A DNA stretch of 49,868 nt from Candidatus Babelota bacterium (GCA_013287265.1 JABDEC010000006.1:1-49868); one strand, 5' to 3'; positions 24,847 through 33,898 are shown, counted from the stretch's first letter. Translations and numbers: made by a program. The notes: a model not told the origin generated them from the sequence alone.

Positions 24847-26445
24847 TTAGAAATTGACATCCGCCACAGCCAACCTTGCTCTTTTTCCATTCAAGGTAGC
24901 ATTTTTCAGACAAGCAATTAATCCATTTGTTTCATTGGTAGGCAAAATGACAAAAGTTTTTCTACGTAAAACTTTGATTCTTTCAAGTGAATAATCTGTT
25001 AATTTGGTATTTTTTAATAAATAATTTTTAACATCATCCTGCGTAATGCCATCTTCTGAACCTAATGAAATCATTAATTCACTTTTTTCACTTATTTTAA
25101 TCTCGCTTCTTGATAAATAATTCACAGGTGTTTTAGATTGTACAAAGTCAAATCTTTTTAAAAATTTATCCTGCAAAATATTAAGTAAAGCATTTCTAAT
25201 TTCATCTTGAGATAAATTAGACACTGCAGAATTCAAATCAGCTATATATTTTTCATTTAATTCTTTTGAAACAATAGATTTCAGATATTCGCTGATTCTT
25301 GAGATTTGTACTTTTATAATATCATTAAAACTTGGAACATTAATTGAGTTAATTTGCGAATTAAATTTAGAATTTAATCTTTTTATTAATCTTAGTTCTG
25401 AATTATTAACAAAAGATATTGCAATTCCGCTTTTTCCGGCTCTACCTGTTCTGCCAATTCTGTGTACATAACTTTCTTGATCATTTGGCAAAACATAATT
25501 TATTACATGAGTAATATTGGGCACATCCAAACCACGAGCAGCAACATCTGTTGCGACTAAAATTGTGAATTTTTTTTCCTTAAACTGATTTATAACTCTT
25601 GTTCTTGCAAATTGTTCCATATCACCATGCAAACTATTTACTTTATAACCATTTGACGAAAGCTTTTCACAAATCTCTGCAGTTAATAATTTTGTGGGGC
25701 AAAATATAAAACCATAAAATTCAGGATCGCTATCAATAAATCTGCAAAGCGCATCCAATCTTGAATTCATTGGAACCATGCAATAATATTGTTTTGTATT
25801 TTCTGTACTTACATTTTTGGGATTAATACGCACAGTTTCTACATTTTTCATATGAAAATTTTTAATTTCATTAATTCCTGGCTTCACTGTGGCAGAAAAC
25901 AACCAGATTTGTCTATTTTTTGGAGCAAAGCTTAAAATTTCATCAATTTCCTCTTTAAATCCCATATCCAACATTTTATCTGCTTCATCAAGTACTAAAA
26001 TCTGCAAATCTTTTAGATTTAAAGTTTTTCGTCTTAAATGATCATTTAATCTTCCAGGAGTTCCCACAATTATATGTACACCATGTTTTAAATCATTCAT
26101 TTGGCGCAATATTGAAACACCGCCATAAATTGAACAAATTTTAATGCCTGAAGCTTGTAAAATTGGTTTCAAACTATCTACAATTTGGGATGCTAATTCA
26201 CGAGTAGGAGCGACAATTAAAGCCTGAACTTTATTAATTGTTGGGTCAATCTTGTGAATTAAAGGCAGTCCAAAAGCTAAAGTTTTTCCAGTACCAGTCT
26301 GAGCTTGTCCATGAAAATCGATATTCTTATTATTCAATAAAAGAGGAATAGCTTTTTCCTGAATTTCAGTAGGCTGGGTAAAACCCAACTTCTCCAACGC
26401 TTCCTGAATATGTTGTTTTAAATTAAAATTTTTGAATAAATTCAT
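24847..26445 (-). CDS. deaD: DEAD-box RNA helicase (CsdA/DeaD type)
   Basis: 532 residues. Q motif GFTQPTEIQEKAIP, Walker A AQTGTGKT, PTRELASQ, DEADKMLDMGF, SAT, HRIGRTGRAG all present. The C-terminal 75 residues (from about 455) fit the DbpA/CsdA RNA-binding domain, ending RARLAVADVNF. Unwinds rRNA and structured mRNA, often in the cold. Promoter seen at 26520-26547. Confidence 0.93.
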   Translation of the reverse strand: MNLFKNFNLKQHIQEALEKLGFTQPTEIQEKAIPLLLNNKNIDFHGQAQTGTGKTLAFGLPLIHKIDPTINKVQALIVAPTRELASQIVDSLKPILQASGIKICSIYGGVSILRQMNDLKHGVHIIVGTPGRLNDHLRRKTLNLKDLQILVLDEADKMLDMGFKEEIDEILSFAPKNRQIWLFSATVKPGINEIKNFHMKNVETVRINPKNVSTENTKQYYCMVPMNSRLDALCRFIDSDPEFYGFIFCPTKLLTAEICEKLSSNGYKVNSLHGDMEQFARTRVINQFKEKKFTILVATDVAARGLDVPNITHVINYVLPNDQESYVHRIGRTGRAGKSGIAISFVNNSELRLIKRLNSKFNSQINSINVPSFNDIIKVQISRISEYLKSIVSKELNEKYIADLNSAVSNLSQDEIRNALLNILQDKFLKRFDFVQSKTPVNYLSRSEIKISEKSELMISLGSEDGITQDDVKNYLLKNTKLTDYSLERIKVLRRKTFVILPTNETNGLIACLKNATLNGKRARLAVADVNF

Positions 26446-26519
26446 CTTCCTGCAATCAGTTAAAATATTAATAATTTGTATAGATAATAGGTTTTTCGGC
26501 TTACAATCTATATTCTTTT

Positions 26520-26547
26520 AGGATATACCAATATTTCTATTTGTCAA
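26520..26547 (-). promoter_or_regulatory. Promoter of deaD
   Basis: Minus strand TTGACA (26547-26542), 16-base spacer, TATCCT (26525-26520). About 70 bases of AT-rich leader follow before the ATG. Confidence 0.5.
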
Positions 26548-26604
26548 GAAGATAAAGACGATTTTCTTACCTGATCTATAGGTTTAGATTAATAGTAAAC
26601 TAAC

Positions 26605-27021
26605 TTAGCTTCCAGGCTGGTCTTGATCTTCAAATAAAGGTTTAAGGTAAAAACAGGTTTCTATATTCTCAAACAATGAATTAAATGTAGTTTTAGTAGA
26701 TTTTATTAATTTTAACAAAAATTGATCGTGGCATATATAAAAATAAGCTAAGAATTTATTATTATTATTATTCTTACTAAATTTAAACTGCGTTCTTATT
26801 AAATCAAGACTTTGATTATACTCGTAAATTGCTTGCAAAAAAATGTCAGGCGCATTTTCCTGATAGAATTTGATGTTTTGTTGAATTCCACCATTTTTCA
26901 AGGCTTGATTAGCAACTTTGTAAATAAATTTTACTTTTCCATTATTTTCTTTTCTTTCCATTTCCATTGAAAAACAAAAATTTACCATTAAAACAGCAAT
27001 TGATACTATTATTTTCTTCAT
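26605..27021 (-). CDS. Secreted hypothetical protein
   Basis: 138 residues. Signal peptide MKKIIVSIAVLMVNFCFS followed by MEMERKEN; the mature part is helical with an Asn-rich patch (SKNNNNNK). The ATG overlaps the TGA of the preceding gene as ATGA, so the two are translationally coupled. Faint resemblance to its partner in the signal and in the tail organisation. No family recognised. Confidence 0.58.
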   Translation of the reverse strand: MKKIIVSIAVLMVNFCFSMEMERKENNGKVKFIYKVANQALKNGGIQQNIKFYQENAPDIFLQAIYEYNQSLDLIRTQFKFSKNNNNNKFLAYFYICHDQFLLKLIKSTKTTFNSLFENIETCFYLKPLFEDQDQPGS

Positions 27022-27512
27022 GCAAGAATCATCTCCGCACCATTTAAAGAATCTTCATTATCTTTTTTTTCTTCCTTTTTTTCTCTAATTAAAGATTTCA
27101 AACCTATTTCCAATGAAGATAAACTTGATTTAAATGATTGAATTAAATCAATTATAATATGATGTTTATCTTTTAATTCCTTTTCTATAAATTTTAAATA
27201 TTCAAAATGTACAATTTCATTTGCATATATAAAATATTGCGTTAATTGAAGCGCTTGAAGTTGCGAAAGCCTTTCTGGATATTCCCAATTTAACCCGAAA
27301 GGCTGTTTACCTTGCTCAATTATTTTTGCATAATTAACATGAAATTTTAAAAACAAATTCTTATCATTTTTAGGATAAATTAATAATGATCTGACAAATT
27401 CGCCATCATTATTGAGCGAAATTGATACTTCAAATTTAAATCTTTCTGTTTCTTCCATGCCATACAATATGCTTGAAATCGCAAATAATATTAAAAAAAT
27501 TATTTTTTTCAT
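27018..27512 (-). CDS. Secreted hypothetical protein
   Basis: 164 residues from the ATG at 27512, which has TTGGAGTGAC upstream and begins the signal peptide MKKIIFLILFAISSILYG; a longer reading from 27578 has no ribosome site. Mature part beta-like, then a helical C-terminus with an acidic/basic run (LIREKKEEKKDNEDS). First gene of the coupled pair. No family recognised. Confidence 0.58.
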   Translation of the reverse strand: MKKIIFLILFAISSILYGMEETERFKFEVSISLNNDGEFVRSLLIYPKNDKNLFLKFHVNYAKIIEQGKQPFGLNWEYPERLSQLQALQLTQYFIYANEIVHFEYLKFIEKELKDKHHIIIDLIQSFKSSLSSLEIGLKSLIREKKEEKKDNEDSLNGAEMILA

Positions 27513-27675
27513 GTCACTCCAATATTTAAATATAAAAACTTTAAGAAATTTACATAAAAATTCATATTTTGTCATCAAAAAAAATTTCTTAAACTTGACT
27601 ATGGATCAATTATTTAAATTTAAGTAAAATAAAAATAATAGATCCAATCATCCTTTTAATTAAAAAGGAAAATCA

Positions 27676-28626
27676 ATGAATCCATTAGAAGTTAAAAACT
27701 TATCAAAAACTTTTAAATCAAGAACTTTTCCTGTTTTTGGCAAATTGCAGGAATTTACCGCTGTTAATAATATCTCATTCACTTTGCACAAAGGGGAAAT
27801 TCTTGGCTTTCTTGGCCCGAATGGTGCGGGAAAAACAACAACAATTCAAATGCTTCTTGGAGTATTGAATCCTACAGAAGGTCAAATTTCTTATTTTGGC
27901 AAAAGTTTTTCAAAACATAGATCAGAAATTTTAAAAAAAGTAACATTTGCAAGCAGCTACATAAAATTGCCAAGCAAACTTAAAGTTTGGGAAAATCTGG
28001 ATGTTGCCGGAAGATTATATTCAGTTCCAGAACCGCAACGTTCAAAAAAAATTGAATCACTTCTAAAATTTTTTGATATCTGGCATTTAAAAGACAAATT
28101 AAATGGCGGATTATCCGCAGGTCAAATTACGCGTGTAATGATTATAAAAGCATTATTGCCAGACCCGGAAATTATTTTACTTGATGAACCAACAGCATCA
28201 TTAGACCCGGACATTGCACAAGAAGTGCGTGAATTTATCGTAAAACAAAAAAAAGAATTCGGAATTTCAATTTTATTCACATCACACAATATGGATGAAG
28301 TTACTCAGGTTTGCGATCGAGTTCTTGTTTTAAAAGAAGGCAAAATAATTGCTGATGATACTCCCTTAGCTCTAGCAAAATCAATTTCAAAAGCTCACGT
28401 GCATCTTAAAATTTCAAGTGGCCTGGAAAACGCTATTAAATTTGTGCAAAAAGAATGTCTAACTTATAAACAGATTGGATTTGAATTTTCATTTGAAATT
28501 GATGAATCAGACATCGCCTCAGCATTAATTGCTTTAGCAAATTCCGGAGTTGTTTACACTTCAGTTTCTATTGACAAACCTTCTCTTGAAGATTATTTCC
28601 TAAGCGTTTCAAAAAAAAATAAATAG
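27676..28626 (+). CDS. ABC-2 type exporter, ATP-binding protein
   Basis: 316 residues. Walker A GPNGAGKTTT, signature GGLSAGQITR (LSGGQ variant), Walker B IILLDEPTASLDPD, switch His in FTSHNMDE. The C-terminal extension (230-316) is typical of drug/polysaccharide/antibiotic ABC-2 exporters. AAAAGGAAAATC precedes the ATG. Its permease follows after 8 bases. Substrate unknown. Confidence 0.92.
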   Translation: MNPLEVKNLSKTFKSRTFPVFGKLQEFTAVNNISFTLHKGEILGFLGPNGAGKTTTIQMLLGVLNPTEGQISYFGKSFSKHRSEILKKVTFASSYIKLPSKLKVWENLDVAGRLYSVPEPQRSKKIESLLKFFDIWHLKDKLNGGLSAGQITRVMIIKALLPDPEIILLDEPTASLDPDIAQEVREFIVKQKKEFGISILFTSHNMDEVTQVCDRVLVLKEGKIIADDTPLALAKSISKAHVHLKISSGLENAIKFVQKECLTYKQIGFEFSFEIDESDIASALIALANSGVVYTSVSIDKPSLEDYFLSVSKKNK

Positions 28627-28634
28627 GAAAAATT

Positions 28635-29423
28635 ATGAACTTTTTACCAATTTCTGCAATTTTTTTTAGACATTTAAGATTTATGCTTAATTATTTAAAT
28701 AAATTATTATTTACCTTTTATTGGCCGTTTTTGGATGTCTTGCTTTGGGGATTTTTAGGAAAATATATGCAAGATCTGCAAGGCAGCAATAACAATTTAG
28801 AAGTAATTTTATTATTATCAATTTTACTTTGGGCATGTTTTGCTCGCCTTGGAATGGAAATATTTAATGCATTGATAGAAGAATTATGGACACAAAACGT
28901 CATAAATATTTTCGCTTCACCAATTACATTATTTGAATGGATTGCAGGAGTTTTATCTTTTATAATTTTATTATCAGTAATTTTGATTTCATTCCTTTTG
29001 TTAGCTATTAAATTATTTTATTCTGTGTCAATTTTGTATTTATTTAAAAATTTTATAATTTTTGCTCCATTTTTGTTTTTCTCCGGAATTGTAATTGGTT
29101 TTTTAATTTTATCGATTCTAATTTATTTTGGCATGCGAGCAGCTGAAATTGCTTATGTAATAATCTGGTCTTTTATGCCATTTTCAGGAGTATTTTATCC
29201 AGTTGAAAGCTTACCTGCTTGGGCTCAAAAAATTAGTTCTGTTTTACCTATGTCTTATATTTTTACTGGAATGAGAGCGTATGTATTGCAAAATGTAAAT
29301 CCAATACCATATATAATTAAAAGCTCTATTTTGATTTTAATTTATGGAATTTTATTCTTATTCCTTTTCTTTTACATGTTTAATAAAAGTAAAAATAAAG
29401 GATTAAATAGGTTGACGGACTAA
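28635..29423 (+). CDS. ABC-2 type exporter, permease
   Basis: 262 residues, six hydrophobic segments. Contains the ABC-2 signature region near the end (GVFYPVESLPAWAQKIS, then SVLPMSYIFTGMRAYVL). Partner of the ATPase upstream. Substrate unknown. Confidence 0.9.
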   Translation: MNFLPISAIFFRHLRFMLNYLNKLLFTFYWPFLDVLLWGFLGKYMQDLQGSNNNLEVILLLSILLWACFARLGMEIFNALIEELWTQNVINIFASPITLFEWIAGVLSFIILLSVILISFLLLAIKLFYSVSILYLFKNFIIFAPFLFFSGIVIGFLILSILIYFGMRAAEIAYVIIWSFMPFSGVFYPVESLPAWAQKISSVLPMSYIFTGMRAYVLQNVNPIPYIIKSSILILIYGILFLFLFFYMFNKSKNKGLNRLTD

Positions 29424-29437
29424 TTTATTTTAAAGAA

Positions 29438-29785
29438 TTAATCGCTTGTTGGGGTGTCAGGACCTGGATTTGCAGGTTTCTTAGAAACTTCTGAAAATTT
29501 TTCATATGATTTTTTTGCTAAATAAAATGATGTAAGCGCAACTAAAGAAAGTCCTAAACAGATTTTCTCTATATCTTTACCCAATGCCTTAGGGAAAACA
29601 GGACCCATAGGATTACGATTAGCAATCAATAAACTTACAGCTAATAATGGAGTTGTTGTCAGAACTCCGATAGTGCTAAATACTGTCGCACTAGTTCCAT
29701 AAGCAATTTTTTTTAGATTTATTGCTTCTGATTGCATGGTAACTAAACTCAAAATGCAAAATAAAATCAATTTCTTTTTTAACAT
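29438..29785 (-). CDS. Small envelope protein
   Basis: 115 residues. Signal or anchor MLKKKLILFCILSLVTMQSEA, two further hydrophobic segments (43-60; 75-92) and a hydrophilic Pro-rich tail. AAAGGTTTTT precedes the ATG. No family recognised. Converges on the ABC permease. Confidence 0.55.
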   Translation of the reverse strand: MLKKKLILFCILSLVTMQSEAINLKKIAYGTSATVFSTIGVLTTTPLLAVSLLIANRNPMGPVFPKALGKDIEKICLGLSLVALTSFYLAKKSYEKFSEVSKKPANPGPDTPTSD

Positions 29786-29978
29786 AAAAACCTTTCATTT
29801 CAAAAATATTATTCATTAAATATACATGAAATTATAAAATTGCATAGAAATATATTATTTAATTAATGTTTTTTGTATAATAGTAATTATTTTTTAATTT
29901 TATAAGTAAATATTTACAAAAATCACAGATACAATAGACTAGATCATTATATTCACAAATTAACTATCGAGAAAATTT

Positions 29979-30782
29979 ATGTACGGCACACCATTATATC
30001 AATACAGATATTTAATTTATTTTTTAATTTTCATCGCAATTTTGGGTTTAACATTTCCATTTTATATTGTTAATCCGGGTTTTACTGCGCTTCATATGCG
30101 TCTTGGTAAAATTATAAAAGCTGAAACATCATCAGGCTTTTATTTTAAAGCGCCATTAATTGACAGTGTTATTTATATCAATAACAGAATCTGCAAATCT
30201 ACAATAGAAACAACTGCACTTTCAAAAGATCTACAATTTGTCTCAATCGGTGTAGCAATTAACTACAAGATTAATGATGCAATTGAGTTGTATCAAAAAG
30301 TAGGAACAGATTTTGAAAGTGTAATTATTGACCCTTTTGCGCAAGAAAGTATTAAAGCTGTTGTAGCAAAATATACAGCAGAAGATTTAATTCAATATCG
30401 TCATGATGCAAAAGACAAAGTGTTCAATGAACTAAAAGCAAGACTTTTGCCATTGAATATAACTTTGATTGATTTTAATTTTGTACATTCCGATTTTTCT
30501 CCTGAATTTATTAAAGCGGTTGAAGAAAAACAGATTGCACTACAAAATGCAATCACTGCTAAAAATTTAACTGAAAAAGTTAAAGAAGAAACAATTCAGG
30601 CAAAAAATAGAGCAGAAGCCGAGGCGTATGCTTTAAAAATTAAAAAAGAATCTGTAACAACTCAATTAATTGAACTAAAAAAAGCTGAGGCTTTGATTAA
30701 AGCAATTGAAAAATGGGATGGCAAATTACCAAATGTTACGGGAAGCAATACGCCATTTTTAAATATGATTACAGAGAAATAA
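29979..30782 (+). CDS. Prohibitin/SPFH-family membrane protein
   Basis: 267 residues. One N-terminal membrane helix (residues 10-30), SPFH domain (35-190) and a long coiled coil (190-240: EEKQIALQNAITAKNLTEKV). The motif VIIDPFAQESIKAVVAKYTA matches prohibitin/HflC-like proteins, which form ring scaffolds and often control FtsH protease. An FtsH gene is not in the window. Monocistronic. Confidence 0.82.
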   Translation: MYGTPLYQYRYLIYFLIFIAILGLTFPFYIVNPGFTALHMRLGKIIKAETSSGFYFKAPLIDSVIYINNRICKSTIETTALSKDLQFVSIGVAINYKINDAIELYQKVGTDFESVIIDPFAQESIKAVVAKYTAEDLIQYRHDAKDKVFNELKARLLPLNITLIDFNFVHSDFSPEFIKAVEEKQIALQNAITAKNLTEKVKEETIQAKNRAEAEAYALKIKKESVTTQLIELKKAEALIKAIEKWDGKLPNVTGSNTPFLNMITEK

Positions 30783-30855
30783 CAAAATTATTTAAAATTT
30801 TATCCATTATAGATGATATATTAAAATTTGTATAAGTATTCAAATAAGGATTCAA

Positions 30856-31500
30856 ATGAAAAAAATATTTGCTTTAATTTTTTTATTTTCAGCTAATCAA
30901 AATCGACCAGACGCTCAGAGCATGGCTCAAGATATAGATGTCTTCTTTAATTATGCAAAAGAACAATTGCCTAAAATAACTGATTATATTAGTTATATAG
31001 AAAAAGCAAAAAAAACATCTTCACATGATGAAGTGAAAATTAAACAGCTCAACGAAGTATTAAAAACATATAAAATTTGCTCGGCAATATCAGATGGAGA
31101 CCTTAAAGCTTTGGAATCTTCTTCTTTGGAAGAATTGGAATTCAAAGATGGACAAATATGGGTGGCCGCTAAATATTTTCAAGAGAATATGAAAGGCTTA
31201 CTAACCTCCAGAATTTTGGCCGGCGAAAATGCGCTTGCTTTTGTTATACTCCACTCAGCTATGGATAAAACTGAGGAAAACAAAGCTAAAACTATTTCTA
31301 TGTTAAAAATACTCTTTAACAAAAAGCTCAATCCAAATATTAAAGCGGGCCATGTCTATTGGCTTAAAAATGACCTCAAAGACACAAAGTCTTTAGATTA
31401 TGTTTCATCATTTTCATTATCAGAAGCAGCAATTAAATTTAGTTTTAAAGAAGTGCAAGACTTATTGCAAGACTATATAAAAAGCTTTCAAAAGAACTAA
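30856..31500 (+). CDS. Secreted hypothetical, weakly ankyrin-like
   Basis: 214 residues. Signal peptide of about 20 residues ending PDAQS; body helical with segments such as ENALAFVILHSAMDKTEENK and KILFNKKLNPNIKAG that recall ankyrin units (helix, helix, LLxxGAdpN) without the full consensus. AAGGATTCAA precedes the ATG. Function unknown. Confidence 0.55.
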   Translation: MKKIFALIFLFSANQNRPDAQSMAQDIDVFFNYAKEQLPKITDYISYIEKAKKTSSHDEVKIKQLNEVLKTYKICSAISDGDLKALESSSLEELEFKDGQIWVAAKYFQENMKGLLTSRILAGENALAFVILHSAMDKTEENKAKTISMLKILFNKKLNPNIKAGHVYWLKNDLKDTKSLDYVSSFSLSEAAIKFSFKEVQDLLQDYIKSFQKN

Positions 31501-31507
31501 TAATTTT

Positions 31508-31594
31508 TTACGATTCGATAATTTGGTCAATCATATCATTAAATTCTTGTTCAATATTTTTAACTAGATAGCCCTTTTCATCAAAAGCTTTCCA
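31508..31594 (-). repeat. Copy 1 of a repeated FMN-reductase 3' end
   Basis: 87 bases matching 39188-39274 with about nine differences, and 38267-38346 over most of its length. The copies keep the reductase stop codon. Confidence 0.8.
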
Positions 31595-31732
31595 GTTACT
31601 ATCCAATTTTTGGATCTCTCTGCATAAACTTGTTTTTCCAGCGCAACCTGTGCCTTGAAGAAATACAATTGTGGAAGACAATATTTCGGTGTTAAAAAAA
31701 ATAAGAAAGCTGAACAAAAGTAATTTTTTCAT
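31508..31732 (-). pseudogene. Chimeric ORF: exported P-loop kinase start fused to FMN-reductase 3' end
   Basis: 74 residues in one open frame. Residues 1-20 are a signal peptide; 21-45 hold a Walker A (FLQGTGCAGKTSLCRE) like the neighbouring exported kinase; from WKAFDE onward it is almost the same as the last residues of the FMN reductase at 39188-39820 (VKNIEQEFNDMIDQIIES). The rest of a kinase is missing, so catalytic activity is unlikely. Its ATG overlaps the stop of the kinase gene. Best explained as a recombination joint at WKAFDE. It may still be translated. Confidence 0.7.
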
Positions 31733-32637
31733 AGAAACCCCTTTAGTTTTGCATAAATTTTTGATTCAGAATTATTGAAGCAATCTAAAGCTTTTCTAAT
31801 TGCTAAAGAAACTTCTTCAATTGATATATCGCTTGTATCAACCACAAAATCATATTCATATTTAGGAACTAAAAAAACATTATTGTTTTTAATTACATCA
31901 TTGATTTCTAAGCTTTTAATAAAATGTTCAAGTAATTTATTTCCTGTTGGAAAAGCAGTCTCAGTTAATGAATTATTGTTTAGAATTATATTTTCTAATC
32001 TATTTAGTGAAATACAATCTTTAAAAGTTAATTCGTCAGCCTCTAATTTTGCTTTGTAATAATTTGGATAAAAAAATAAAATTCTGTTAGCAAATCTCAT
32101 TTCCTGAGAATCATTATACGAATTTCTTTTATTGATTCGCTCAATAATTTTTTCTAAAGAAGCATGAATAAAAACTGTAAATAAATTTTTTGGTTCTATT
32201 TTTTTTACTGATTTTATTTGTTTATCATCAAAGATTATTGTATCAACAATAATCTTTTTTCCTTTCAAAGCTAATTGATTAATATTTTCATAAAATTCAT
32301 CATCAAATGAATCAATAAAAGTCCGCCATTCTTTAATTGTTTTTTTATCAGAAATATTTTTTAAAGACTTTCTAATATCTTCAAAAAATACTAATAAATT
32401 TGTGCAAACATAATTTTCAGGAATTAATTTAAGTGATTTTGCCTTAGAGACAAATGAACTTACTCTTTCTAAGTCATAACTAACAATTGAAAAATTTGGA
32501 TATAAAATTTGCAATTGTTTTGCAATAGAAGATTTTCCTGCACTTGGTGATCCATTAAGAATTATGACCGAAGGTAAATTTGATGGATTTGAACAAATTT
32601 TAAAAAATATAAAGAGAATAAATATTAATTTTTTCAT
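31729..32637 (-). CDS. Exported P-loop kinase (chloramphenicol-phosphotransferase-like)
   Basis: 302 residues. Signal peptide at 1-17 (MKKLIFILFIFFKICS), then SVIILNGSPSAGKSSIAKQL, a Walker A of the AAA_33/CPT-like kinase type, and IIVDTIIF as a Walker B-like strand. A lid-like segment with ERINKRN follows. Kinases of this fold phosphorylate small molecules or proteins with ATP. A kinase with a signal peptide is odd because ATP is absent from the periplasm; action in the host cell is the natural inference. Overlaps the chimeric ORF by four bases. Confidence 0.68.
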   Translation of the reverse strand: MKKLIFILFIFFKICSNPSNLPSVIILNGSPSAGKSSIAKQLQILYPNFSIVSYDLERVSSFVSKAKSLKLIPENYVCTNLLVFFEDIRKSLKNISDKKTIKEWRTFIDSFDDEFYENINQLALKGKKIIVDTIIFDDKQIKSVKKIEPKNLFTVFIHASLEKIIERINKRNSYNDSQEMRFANRILFFYPNYYKAKLEADELTFKDCISLNRLENIILNNNSLTETAFPTGNKLLEHFIKSLEINDVIKNNNVFLVPKYEYDFVVDTSDISIEEVSLAIRKALDCFNNSESKIYAKLKGFL

Positions 32638-32718
32638 GGTAATTGCTTTACGAAAAATAAAATTTGCTTAATAATAATGTTTGTAAAACTATATAAATTT
32701 AAAAAAACATTTAAAAAT

Positions 32719-33150
32719 ATGAATAAACTAAAAGCATTTGCAATTTGTTTAATTAATTTAAGTTTAATACAAATTGATGCAAAAGAAAAAATTAAAAAGG
32801 CTGAATTAAAAACTGAAAAAACAAATCAAGCAAAATTAATAAAAACTCCTAAAAAAGGAATAGATTTACAAAAAGCTATGGATTATCCAATTCCGGAAAT
32901 CATAAAACGGTATAAAAAAGATTATGGTGTTTCAGATGAAACAGCAAAAATGCATGAAAAAGAACTAAAGCGTTATCTAATTCTTGCAGCAGAAAATTAT
33001 CCAAAAGGTGTAGATATGTTTAGTCCTCAAGTTGATGATTTGTGGCATACGTTTTTACTTTTTACAAAAGATTATAAAAAATATTGTGAAGAAGTATTAG
33101 GACAGTTTATACATCATGTTCCTAAAACACATGAAAATGAAGTTGATTAA
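32719..33150 (+). CDS. Secreted protein with GRDP-like WHxF...YxxxC motif
   Basis: 143 residues from the ATG at 32719; the earlier ATG at 32677 lacks signal character. Signal peptide MNKLKAFAICLINLSLIQIDA, a Lys-rich linker, then a domain ending VDDLWHTFLLFTKDYKKY followed by CEEVLGQFIHHVP. The pattern VD-x2-WH-x-F-x5-Y-x-x-(Y/F)C...HH-P is that of small bacterial proteins related to plant glycine-rich-domain proteins (PF07173-like). Role unknown; the His/Cys residues could bind metal. Confidence 0.55.
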   Translation: MNKLKAFAICLINLSLIQIDAKEKIKKAELKTEKTNQAKLIKTPKKGIDLQKAMDYPIPEIIKRYKKDYGVSDETAKMHEKELKRYLILAAENYPKGVDMFSPQVDDLWHTFLLFTKDYKKYCEEVLGQFIHHVPKTHENEVD

Positions 33151-33166
33151 TTTCAAAGAGGGTCTT

Positions 33167-33403
33167 ATGTTAAAAAAAATATTTTATGGCTTAATTTTAA
33201 TGCTTAGCTTTAAAGCGGTCGCAAATGATAGCTTTAAAGAATTTTCACAAGATTATAAGTCTGTTTTTGGTGAAGAACCAGCACAAGTTTGGGATTGTAA
33301 GGCTGATTCATGTAATGCTACATGTAGTGGATTTGGTGATTCTAATACACCAACTTGCGGCAGTGCTGATCCTAAAACACCATCTTGCAGCACTAATACT
33401 TAG
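33167..33403 (+). CDS. Secreted Cys-tail protein, copy 1
   Basis: 78 residues from the ATG at 33167 (AGAGGG upstream; the longer frame from 33116 overlaps the preceding gene). Signal peptide MLKKIFYGLILMLSFKAVA, conserved segment SFKEFSQDYKSVFGEEPAQV, then a tail with regularly spaced Cys (CKADSCNATC; TPTCGSADPKTPSC). Strongly related to the next gene. The tail looks repetitive and fast evolving. Function unknown. Confidence 0.65.
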   Translation: MLKKIFYGLILMLSFKAVANDSFKEFSQDYKSVFGEEPAQVWDCKADSCNATCSGFGDSNTPTCGSADPKTPSCSTNT

Positions 33404-33454
33404 GTTGTATTAAGAGATTGAAATAGAAACGTAAATTAATAGAGAGGTTGCGCT

Positions 33455-33667
33455 ATGTTAAAAAAAATATTTTATGGATTAGTTTTAACTCTAAGTTTAA
33501 ATTCACTTGCCCAAGAAGAAGTTGAATCAACATTTGAGGAATTTTCTAAAGAATATAAAGATATTTTTGGTGAAGAACCCGCACAAATTTGGCAGGAAAA
33601 TTGTAATAAGGCTGGCTGCATGAATGGAAATTGCGGTGGTGGCGGCAATAATTGCCTGGGAAATTGA
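33455..33667 (+). CDS. Secreted Cys-tail protein, copy 2
   Basis: 70 residues. Signal peptide MLKKIFYGLVLTLSLNSLA, conserved FEEFSKEYKDIFGEEPAQIW, then a different Cys/Gly-rich tail (NCNKAGCMNGNCGGGGNNC). AGAGAGG precedes the ATG. Signal and EFSxxYKxxFGEEPAQ block are conserved with copy 1; the tail is not. Confidence 0.65.
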   Translation: MLKKIFYGLVLTLSLNSLAQEEVESTFEEFSKEYKDIFGEEPAQIWQENCNKAGCMNGNCGGGGNNCLGN

Positions 33668-33697
33668 TAACACAAAATAAATCGAAAAAAATCAATT

Positions 33698-33766
33698 GAC
33701 CCAAACACTGCGGCTTGCAGTTCTAATACTGCTTCTTGCGTACTAAATAGGATTTTTTTGACTTGA
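33698..33766 (+). pseudogene. Remnant of a third Cys-tail gene
   Basis: Reads DPNTAACSSNTASCVLNRIF before a stop at 33764. It matches the end of copy 1 (ADPKTPSCSTNT), but has no start, signal or conserved block. Confidence 0.6.
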
Positions 33767-33773
33767 ATATATA

Positions 33774-33798
33774 AAGGAGAGGAATTATTCCTCTCCTT
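33774..33798 (+). terminator. Hairpin terminator after the Cys-tail cluster
   Basis: AAGGAGAGGAA and TTCCTCTCCTT form a perfect 11-bp stem around TTA. The following CTCTTT is a weak T tract. Confidence 0.6.
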
Positions 33799-33898
33799 CT
33801 CTTTGAATCATTTTAGAAATCAAAATTTGTGATGATATTGTAAATATGATCTTTAAATATTAATCTCATACTAAGATAAGTTTTGTGGGGAATAATAA

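Noticed and set aside
32677-32719. Upstream start for the GRDP-like gene
   Set aside because: Would put basic residues before the signal peptide; the ATG at 32719 fits the signal better.
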